Assembly: GCF_001620065.1 (NCBI RefSeq)
Contig: NZ_LQGV01000003.1
Span: 806,001-870,000 of the forward strand
Source: Microbacterium sp. TNHR37B
Lineage (GTDB): Bacteria > Actinomycetota > Actinomycetes > Actinomycetales > Microbacteriaceae
Reading direction: 5' to 3'
DNA length: 64,000 nucleotides
Shown: positions 15,692 through 22,613 of the stretch, piece by piece
Layout of the letters: each line of letters starts with the position of its first letter
Position numbering within the stretch: the stretch's first letter is position 1
Made by a program: the position numbers and the translations under genes
The notes under the pieces: model-generated
Told to the model about the DNA's origin: nothing
Databases searched by the model: none
The model's input: the letters and a program-made list of their open reading frames with translations, nothing else

Positions 15692-15795
15692 GATCGGCCG
15701 TCCTCTCCTCTCGTCGGCGGCTCTTCCCCGGCGCGCACAGCCGCCCCGGTGGCGTCGACCTCATCGGTCGACGCCACCGGGGTGCGCGGGGCTGA

Positions 15796-18444
15796 CTAGC
15801 GCGCGATGCGCTTCGCGGCGGACGTCTTGGTGACGGTCTTGTACCCCGCCTTGACGCCCTTGGCCTTGACGACCACGGTCTTGCCGCGGTCCGCCTTCTT
15901 CACGGTGTACGAGGCCTTGGTCGCCCCCTTGACCGCCTTGCCGCCCACGTACCACTGGTAGGTGACCTTCGTGCCCGTCGTCCATGTCCCGCGGACAGCC
16001 GTGAGCTTCTTGCCGATCTTGGCGGTGCCGGTGATCTTCGGCGTCGCGCCCTTCAGCGCGCCCCACGCGACCGTCTTCGCCGCCGACGTCTTCGACACCG
16101 TCGTGTAGCCCGCCTTCGATCCGGTCACCCGGACGGTCAGCTTCTTCCCGCGATCGGCCGCCACCGCCGTATAGGTGGACTTCGTCGCGCCCGTGATGAC
16201 CGACCCACCGCGAAGCCACTGGTAGGTGAGCTTCGTGCCCGCCGTCCACGTGCCCGGCGTGGCCGTCAGCTTCTTACCCACCTGGGCGGTGCCGGTGACC
16301 TTCGGCGTCGCGCTCTTCAGCGCGCCCCACGCGACCGTCTTCGCCACCGACGTCTTCGACACCGTCGTGTAGCCCGCCTTCGATCCGGTCACCCGGACGG
16401 TCAGCTTCTTCCCGCGATCGGCCGCCACCGCCGTATAGGTGGACTTCGTCGCGCCCGTGATGACCGACCCACCGCGAAGCCACTGGTACGTGAGCTTCGT
16501 GCCCGCCGTCCACGTCCCCGGCTTGGCCGTCAGCGTGGCGCCCACCTGGGCGGTGCCGCTCAGGGTCGGGACCGGCGCCGACAGGGTCGCGGCGGCGACG
16601 GTGACCGTGTTCGAGGTCACGCTCGTCGTCGTGTATCCCGGTAGCGCGCCGGCCACTCGCACCGACAGGGTGGCACCGGCATCGGAAGCGGTCGGCGTGT
16701 ACGTGGGCGAGGTGGCACCGGAGATCGGCGCGCCGCTACGCAGCCACTGGTAGGTCAGAGTCGCCCCTGCCGGCCAGCCGCCGGCCGCGGCCGTGAGGGC
16801 TGCGCCCACCGTGGCCGACGCGGGGATCGAGGCCGTCCCCGCGGCGACGGCGAACTCCAGCGGGGTGAATGTCGCGAACGCGGGGTAGTTGGCACCTCCG
16901 GCCGCGTAGGTGCGGATGCCCCACTGCTTGCCCGCGTCGAGCGGAAGGTCCTCGGCCCGGATCTCCACCTGGAAGGTCCCGTCGGGAGCGATGACCGCGC
17001 CGGAGCCACCGATGGCCGCCAGATTCTCCTCGCGGACGGCCCAGGTCGTGTACTCCGACAGTCCGTTGGTGTAGTTCGCCAGCCCCGTGCCGTCGGCGTT
17101 ACGGGAAGCGAAGGCGATGTAGGCGCCGGTGAACTGGCCGGCCAGCGGCGGACGCGATCCCGACGTGGCGGGAGCGTTCGGAAGGAAGCCGGTGCCGCGG
17201 ACGGTGACTGTCTCCCCGGCCGCCGACAGAGCCGTCGTCTTCGAGACGGTGACGGTCGGGGTGGGAACGTCGACCGTGACGGTGGCGGCACTCGAGGTCG
17301 TGGAGGCGCCTCCCGCACTCGCGACGACCCGGTACTGCCGAGCGGTGGCGCTGCTCGCCGTGAACGAGTAGGTGGCTGTCGTGGCTCCGGCGATGTCGTT
17401 CCAGGCATCCGAACCGATCGGCGCCGACTGCCACTGGTACGCGTCCGCCCCGGTGGCGGCGGCAGTCAGGGTGACGGCGTCGCCCGTCGTGACGGTCTGC
17501 GCGGCCGGCGACGCGGTGAAGGCCGGGCCGCTCGAGACGTCGAAGCTCACGGAGAGCGGTGTCGCCGGCTTGGCGGCATCACGCGCACCGCCCGAGGAGT
17601 ACCAGTAGCTGGCCTGCCCCGTCTTCACGTTGAAGTCGACGTACGACTGCGGGAAAGCACCCCAGGTCGCGCCGGTGCGCGTCTGGGGGGTGCCGGTGGT
17701 CGCGACTTCGACGCCCAGGTAGTCGGGCGTGACGGTGAACGAGCCGTCCGCGGCGTCCACGTCGGTGAGGTTCGCCAGCACGATCTGCTCGGGGGCGATC
17801 GGCACCCACTGGCTCATGTCATCCATCGAGGTCCCGTACCCGGACGCGGTCGCGGTGACCTGTCCGGTGCCGTCGGCGTCCACGGTGAGTACGGGGTCGC
17901 TCACCGACCAATAGGTGAGTCCGCCATAGAAGACGACGGTGAAGTCCCCATCCCACGAGATCTCGAGCGAGCCGTCGGCGGCGACCTCACCCGTTCCGGC
18001 GCCGATGACGACGGCGTTGCCCGAGGTGCTGCTCGTGTTCCCCGCACTGACGGCGGTCCCCGCCCCGGTCTGACACTTCGTCGACCACGTGGGAGTGATG
18101 GTGGCGCCGTCGGGGCCGTCTTTGACGATGCTGACGTTGCCGTCGGCGGTCTTGTAGAAGCCGTCGGACTCCGTCCACAAACGGGACGATCCGGTGTCAC
18201 CCGCGATCCCCGCCGACAGGAAGTTGCACCCGCCGAAGAAGGCACCGCCTCCGGCCTCCTTGCTGAGGCCCCACGTGAAGACCGCGTCGGAGATGGTGCC
18301 CTCCGTCGCTGCGCTCGCGGCGAGCGGGGTGGCGGCGAGCCCCCCAGCCACGAGCGCGGCTGTCGCGAGGGTGGCGAGCGTGCCGCGGAGGGTTCCTCTG
18401 CGTGGCCTTCGGTCGGACAGATGGACGGGACGTGAGTGACTCAC
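15796..18444 (-). CDS. HtaA-type heme-binding surface protein with Ig-like and tandem wall repeats
   Basis: An 882-residue secreted protein. The signal peptide ends near residue 46 (ASAATEG). An HtaA-type heme-binding domain occupies about 48-290 (VFTWGLSK ... FFGGCNFLSAGIAGD ... FTVVFYGGLTYWSVSDPVLTV ... YWYSSGG). An Ig-like domain follows (about 305-395). Next is a domain resembling the 307-residue protein of this locus (about 396-545). The last part is about four 88-residue repeats built around LTYQWLR and YTTVSKTS. There is no LPXTG or C-terminal membrane helix, so the repeats probably hold it to the wall non-covalently. It is divergent from hmuT over an iron box, suggesting it captures heme for HmuTUV. 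Confidence 0.88.
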   Translation of the reverse strand: MSHSRPVHLSDRRPRRGTLRGTLATLATAALVAGGLAATPLAASAATEGTISDAVFTWGLSKEAGGGAFFGGCNFLSAGIAGDTGSSRLWTESDGFYKTADGNVSIVKDGPDGATITPTWSTKCQTGAGTAVSAGNTSSTSGNAVVIGAGTGEVAADGSLEISWDGDFTVVFYGGLTYWSVSDPVLTVDADGTGQVTATASGYGTSMDDMSQWVPIAPEQIVLANLTDVDAADGSFTVTPDYLGVEVATTGTPQTRTGATWGAFPQSYVDFNVKTGQASYWYSSGGARDAAKPATPLSVSFDVSSGPAFTASPAAQTVTTGDAVTLTAAATGADAYQWQSAPIGSDAWNDIAGATTATYSFTASSATARQYRVVASAGGASTTSSAATVTVDVPTPTVTVSKTTALSAAGETVTVRGTGFLPNAPATSGSRPPLAGQFTGAYIAFASRNADGTGLANYTNGLSEYTTWAVREENLAAIGGSGAVIAPDGTFQVEIRAEDLPLDAGKQWGIRTYAAGGANYPAFATFTPLEFAVAAGTASIPASATVGAALTAAAGGWPAGATLTYQWLRSGAPISGATSPTYTPTASDAGATLSVRVAGALPGYTTTSVTSNTVTVAAATLSAPVPTLSGTAQVGATLTAKPGTWTAGTKLTYQWLRGGSVITGATKSTYTAVAADRGKKLTVRVTGSKAGYTTVSKTSVAKTVAWGALKSATPKVTGTAQVGKKLTATPGTWTAGTKLTYQWLRGGSVITGATKSTYTAVAADRGKKLTVRVTGSKAGYTTVSKTSAAKTVAWGALKGATPKITGTAKIGKKLTAVRGTWTTGTKVTYQWYVGGKAVKGATKASYTVKKADRGKTVVVKAKGVKAGYKTVTKTSAAKRIAR
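16051..16578. repeat. Two near-identical 264-bp coding repeats
   Basis: Blocks 16051-16314 and 16315-16578 (88 codons each) in the surface-protein gene are almost identical at DNA level, with only a few substitutions. Flanking units on both sides are clearly more diverged. This points to a recent duplication or gene conversion and makes repeat number prone to change by recombination. Confidence 0.85.
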
Positions 18445-18517
18445 TGATCTCCCCCTGGGTCGATGTCGGGTGTTCGGACCCGGGTGGAGCTTCGCTACCG
18501 TGCAGTCCGGGCGAAGG

Positions 18518-18536
18518 TCATGTTAGCCTAACCTAA
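18518..18536. promoter_or_regulatory. DtxR/IdeR-type iron box
   Basis: On the minus strand the 19-mer is TTAGGTTAGGCTAACATGA, matching the DtxR/IdeR consensus TTAGGTTAGSCTAACCTAA at 17 of 19 positions. It sits in the 181-base gap between the divergent HtaA-like gene and hmuT, so one Fe2+-loaded repressor could control both directions. Confidence 0.85.
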
Positions 18537-18625
18537 GTTGGTCGCACACCCCCCGGATTCCGTCACCGGAATGCGCTGTTGCGACTCTTTCTCGTGCCCG
18601 CATATACCGGCTCCGACAGGTCCTG

Positions 18626-19747
18626 ATGCCCTCTTCCTTCCGCCGCCGCCTGCTCCCGCTGATCCTGGGCGCCATCCTCGTCCTCGCCGGTTGCGGGGTG
18701 ACGGAACCCTCACCGGGCGAGGGATCACGCGGCGGAGACTGCCGCGGCGCCGACATCCCCCTCGCCCAGCTGGACCCCCTCGCCACGCCGAAGGAGTACG
18801 AGGGGCCGACGTCCGCCTGCCTCCCATCGGCGAGCCTGACGCCGGTCGACGGCGAGGCCGACCCCGACCTCCCCGCGACCGTCGTCGACAACCAGGGCAC
18901 CGAGGTCACCGTCACCGACGTCAGCCGTATCCTCGCGCTCGACATCTCGGGCACCCTCTCGGCCACCGTGTTCGGGCTCGGACTGGGCGGCAACCTCGTG
19001 GGGCGCGACACCTCCACGGGATTCCCCGAGGCCGCGCACTTGCCCCTCGTGACCCAGAACGGCCACGAGCTCAACGGTGAGGCGATCCTGGAGCTGCAGC
19101 CCACGGTGATCCTCACCGACTCCTCGATCGGACCGTGGGACGTCGTGCTGCAGATGCGCGAAGCCGGCATTCCCGTCGTCCTGATCACGCCCGAGCGGAG
19201 CATGGAGAACGGGGACGAGATCATCCACTCGGTCGCCGCCGCCCTCGGCGTGCCCGACGCGGGGGCGCGCCTTGCGGAGCGGGTGAGCGCCGAGATCGAC
19301 GACGTCGTCGCCCAGGTGGCCGCCCTGGCCCCCGCCGACCCGGCCGATCGTCCTCGCATCCTCTTCCTGTACGTCCGCGGAAGCGCCGGGATCTACTACA
19401 TCTTCGGGGAGGGCTCGGGAGCGGACTCGTTGATCGAGAGCCTCGGCGGCATCGATGTGGCCGGGGAGATCGGGTGGCGAGGGATGCGTCCGATGACCGC
19501 GGAAGCGCTCGTGGACGCGGCACCCGACGTGATCCTGATGATGTCGAAGGGGCTCGCCTCGGTCGACGGCGTCGACGGCCTCCTCACACAGGTCCCCGCC
19601 GTCGCGGAGACCCCCGCCGGCCAGCACCGACGCATCGTCGACATGAGCGACGACGCGGTGCTGAGCTTCGGCCCCCGCTCGGCCGCCGTGATCGAGGCCC
19701 TCGCGCGCGCGATCTACGCCCCCGAGCAGAGCGGCGCCGCCCCGTGA
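18626..19747 (+). CDS. hmuT: Heme ABC transporter substrate-binding lipoprotein
   Basis: A 373-residue class III periplasmic-binding-type lipoprotein. The lipobox LAGC places the lipidated Cys at residue 23 after a short basic signal. The core has VTVTDVSRILALDISGTLSATVFGLGLGGNLVGRD, LQPTVILTDSSIGPWDVVLQ and AGQHRRIVDMSDDAVLSFGPR, matching corynebacterial HmuT, which hands heme to HmuUV. It begins the four-base-coupled operon hmuTUV and lies downstream of the iron box, so iron starvation should induce it. Confidence 0.93.
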   Translation: MPSSFRRRLLPLILGAILVLAGCGVTEPSPGEGSRGGDCRGADIPLAQLDPLATPKEYEGPTSACLPSASLTPVDGEADPDLPATVVDNQGTEVTVTDVSRILALDISGTLSATVFGLGLGGNLVGRDTSTGFPEAAHLPLVTQNGHELNGEAILELQPTVILTDSSIGPWDVVLQMREAGIPVVLITPERSMENGDEIIHSVAAALGVPDAGARLAERVSAEIDDVVAQVAALAPADPADRPRILFLYVRGSAGIYYIFGEGSGADSLIESLGGIDVAGEIGWRGMRPMTAEALVDAAPDVILMMSKGLASVDGVDGLLTQVPAVAETPAGQHRRIVDMSDDAVLSFGPRSAAVIEALARAIYAPEQSGAAP

Positions 19748-20835
19748 CCGGCTCGGCGACGCTGGAGAGCCACCGGGTGGATGCACGGCCGTCGAGGCCG
19801 CGGGCGCTGCGGCGGGGCGCCCTCATCGTCGGACTCGCCGTCGCCCTCGTCGCCCTCGTGCTCGTCTCGGCCGGAACGGGACAGCTCTACGTCCGTCCCG
19901 AAGAGGTCCTCGGCGCCCTCCTGCGCGGGCTCGGCATCCCGGTGGGGCCCCTCCCCGAGCATCCCCAGGGCTACAACGCGCTGTGGACGATCCGCTTCCC
20001 GCGGGTGGCGATGGCGGTGATCATCGGGGCGGCCCTGGCCGCCGCCGGCCTGCTCATGCAGGCGATCTTCGGCAATCCGCTCGCCGAGCCGGGGGTCGTC
20101 GGCGTCTCCTCGGGCGCTGCGCTGGGCGCCTCGGCGGTGATCGTGTTCGGGTGGACGTTCGCGGGCGAATGGACGATCGCGTTCGTCGCCTTCGCGACGG
20201 GCCTGCTGGCGACCCTCATCGTCTACACGATGAGCCGCGCCGGCGGACGCACGGAGGTGGTCACCCTCGTCCTCACCGGCATCGCCATCAACGCGTTCAC
20301 GGGCGCCGGCCTGGCCTTCCTGACGTTCCTCGGCGACCAGCAGGCACGGGAGCAGATCGTCTTCTGGCAGCTCGGCAGCCTCAACGGCTCCCGCTGGCAG
20401 CAGGTGGGCATCGTCCTTCCCCTCATCGTCATCGGCCTGGTCGTCGCCTTCGCCGTCACCCGCTCGCTGGACCTGCTCGCGCTCGGGGAGAAGAGCGCAC
20501 GCCACCTCGGAGTCAACGTCGAGCTCCTGCGCATCGTCGTGATCGTCGTCACGGCGCTCCTGGTGGGATCGGCGGTGGCGTTCGCCGGCATCATCGCGTT
20601 CGTCGGCCTCGTCGTGCCGCATCTCATGCGGATGATCATCGGCCCCGCGCATCTGCCCCTTCTCCTGACGAGCGTGCTCGGCGGAGCGGTCCTGCTGCTC
20701 GCGGCCGACCTCGTCGCCCGCACCGCGGTGCCGATGGCGGATCTGCCCATCGGGATGCTCACCTCGATCGTGGGCGGGCCGTTCTTCTTCTGGCTGCTGC
20801 GCCGCACCCGCAGCAAGGCGGGAGGGTGGGGATGA
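19744..20835 (+). CDS. hmuU: Heme ABC transporter permease (FecCD family)
   Basis: A 363-residue FecCD/BtuC-type permease with about ten membrane helices. Family landmarks are LWTIRFPRVAMAVIIGAALAAAGLLMQAIFGNPLAEPGVVGVSSGAALGA, FWQLGSLNGSRWQQV, and FAGIIAFVGLVVPHLMRMIIGPAH, the last being the loop that docks the ATPase. The GTG start overlaps the hmuT stop (GTGA), which decides it. It would form a HmuU2V2 complex for heme import. Confidence 0.94.
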   Translation: MTGSATLESHRVDARPSRPRALRRGALIVGLAVALVALVLVSAGTGQLYVRPEEVLGALLRGLGIPVGPLPEHPQGYNALWTIRFPRVAMAVIIGAALAAAGLLMQAIFGNPLAEPGVVGVSSGAALGASAVIVFGWTFAGEWTIAFVAFATGLLATLIVYTMSRAGGRTEVVTLVLTGIAINAFTGAGLAFLTFLGDQQAREQIVFWQLGSLNGSRWQQVGIVLPLIVIGLVVAFAVTRSLDLLALGEKSARHLGVNVELLRIVVIVVTALLVGSAVAFAGIIAFVGLVVPHLMRMIIGPAHLPLLLTSVLGGAVLLLAADLVARTAVPMADLPIGMLTSIVGGPFFFWLLRRTRSKAGGWG

Positions 20836-21692
20836 TCGCCTCGCTCTTGTCGCGCTCCATCGAGCTGCCCGAGCGGCTGGCTCCGGGCGAGGCCGCCATC
20901 GACGCGCGCGGCGTCGGCGTCGAGATCGGCGGACGACGCATCCTCGACGACGCGTCGCTCACGGTGCACGCGGGAGAGGTCGTGGCCCTCATCGGCCCGA
21001 ACGGGGCGGGCAAATCGACGCTGCTCGCCGCTCTCACGGGCGACCAACGGCGCACCTCCGGGACGGTCCGGATCGCGGGGCGCGACCTGGCGGACTGGTC
21101 ACTGGCCGACCTCGCTCGTCGGCGCGCCGTCCTCCTCCAGGAGAACCGCGTCTCGTTCCCGTTCACGGTCGAGCAGGTCGTGGAGATGGGCCGCGCCCCG
21201 TGGCGACGGACCCCTCGCGAGGAGGAGGACGAGGAGGCGACCGCCGCCGCGCTGCGCGTCACCGACATCGAGCGGTTCCGGCAACGCCACGTTCCCTCGC
21301 TCTCCGGCGGCGAGCGCGCGCGGGCGGGGCTGGCGCGCGTGCTCGCCCAGCGCACCGGGATCCTGCTCTTGGACGAACCGACCGCGGCGCTGGACCTTCG
21401 GCACCAGGAGGACGTGCTGCGACTGACCCGCGAGTGCGCGGCGCACGGCGACGCGGTCGCCGTCGTCCTGCACGATCTGAACCTCGCCGCCGCTTACGCC
21501 GATCGCATCGTCCTCCTCTCCGAGGGACGCGTGGAGGCGACCGGGCGGCCCGAAGACGTCCTCACCCCCGCCCGGATCGCCGCGGTGTACCGCCAGGACG
21601 TCGAAGTGCTCACCCACCCCGTCTCGGGGGCCACCGTGATCCTGCCGGTCCGCTCCTCCGCCCGACCCGCCCATCGAGAGGTTCCCGCATGA
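20832..21692 (+). CDS. hmuV: Heme ABC transporter ATP-binding protein
   Basis: A 286-residue FecE/HmuV-type ATPase. Walker A is GPNGAGKST (about residue 57), the Q-loop region is VLLQENRVSFPFTVEQVVEMGRAPW, the signature is LSGGERARAGLARVL, Walker B is ILLLDEPTAALDLRHQ, and the switch is VLHDLNLAAAYADR. The sequence VEMGRAPW is typical of heme-import ATPases. It overlaps hmuU by four bases (ATGA), and its own stop overlaps the next gene's ATG. Confidence 0.94.
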   Translation: MIASLLSRSIELPERLAPGEAAIDARGVGVEIGGRRILDDASLTVHAGEVVALIGPNGAGKSTLLAALTGDQRRTSGTVRIAGRDLADWSLADLARRRAVLLQENRVSFPFTVEQVVEMGRAPWRRTPREEEDEEATAAALRVTDIERFRQRHVPSLSGGERARAGLARVLAQRTGILLLDEPTAALDLRHQEDVLRLTRECAAHGDAVAVVLHDLNLAAAYADRIVLLSEGRVEATGRPEDVLTPARIAAVYRQDVEVLTHPVSGATVILPVRSSARPAHREVPA

Positions 21693-22612
21693 GCGCTCCG
21701 TCCGCCCGTCGTCCGCTTCACCCGATGCGTCGGCGGCGCTCGACGTCCCGTGGGGCCGGGACGTTCTCGCGTCTGCTCTCGGGACTCCTGTTCGCGGCGC
21801 TGGTCGCCGGCGGCGTGGCGGTGGCCGGGCCCGCCGCGCCCGCCCACGCGGCCGCCTCGGTCGAGGTGCACGTCGACGGAAGCCCGGAGCTCACGGGAGT
21901 GGCCGATCCGACCTACCTCACGAAGCTCCGCGTGACCGGATCGGGTTTCCAGTCGATCAAGAACGGATTCGGCGGCATCTATGTCATGTTCGGCTGGGTC
22001 GACGACGGCTGGCGTCCCAGTCAGGGCGGCGTGACCGGTGCCGACTACCGCTACGTCCCCGACGACGAGGACAAGCCCACGGGCTACATCTCCTTCGTCG
22101 CGTTCCCCGGAAGCTCCACGTCGTACGCCGCCAACGGGGGCGAGGTCGATGCCGCGGGCAGGTGGTCGGCCGTCCTGGACGTGCCCGGCGCGACCTTCAC
22201 CTCCCTCGACCGCGACGGCAAACCGGGCGAGGTGGACTGCCGCGTCGTTCAGTGCGGCGTGATCACCATCGGCGCACACGGCGTGAAGAACGCGAACAAC
22301 GAGACCTTCACGCCGATCACGTTCCGTGACCTGTACGGCGAGGACACCCCGACGTCGGGAGGAACGAAGACCCCGTCGGCGGCGCCGACCCCCGCTCCGA
22401 CCCACACGACGATCGTGGTCGAGGAGATCACGCCCGCCGCCGCCCCCGTCGCCGCCACCGAGGCCTCCGATACGACCGAGCTCCTCTCGATCCTGCTGTG
22501 GGCCGTGCTCGGGGTGGGAATCCTGGCGGTCCTCGCGATCGCGTTCCTGGTGTGGGCGGTGCTCTCACAGCGCCGCCGAACGCGTGAGGCGACGGACAAG
22601 GGAGGTGTCTGA
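21689..22612 (+). CDS. Membrane-anchored secreted protein of the heme locus (HtaB/HtaC-like position)
   Basis: A 307-residue exported protein. A long signal peptide ends near residue 54 (PAHAAAS). One beta-rich domain (about 55-215) has VTGSGFQSIKNGFGGIYVMFGW, YISFVAFPGSS and DCRVVQCGVITIGAHGVKN, where two cysteines probably pair. A Thr/Pro linker and a C-terminal helix (ILLWAVLGVGILAVLAIAFLVWAVL) with a basic tail anchor it. A similar domain lies inside the 882-residue protein. Position and coupling to hmuV suggest a heme relay at the membrane surface, which is inference. Confidence 0.8.
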   Translation: MSAPSARRPLHPMRRRRSTSRGAGTFSRLLSGLLFAALVAGGVAVAGPAAPAHAAASVEVHVDGSPELTGVADPTYLTKLRVTGSGFQSIKNGFGGIYVMFGWVDDGWRPSQGGVTGADYRYVPDDEDKPTGYISFVAFPGSSTSYAANGGEVDAAGRWSAVLDVPGATFTSLDRDGKPGEVDCRVVQCGVITIGAHGVKNANNETFTPITFRDLYGEDTPTSGGTKTPSAAPTPAPTHTTIVVEEITPAAAPVAATEASDTTELLSILLWAVLGVGILAVLAIAFLVWAVLSQRRRTREATDKGGV

Positions 22613-22613
22613 G

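Noticed and set aside
15796..16060. Sortase (LPXTG) anchor on the 882-residue surface protein
   Set aside because: The C-terminus ends in a basic KTSAAKRIAR with no LPXTG motif or hydrophobic segment.
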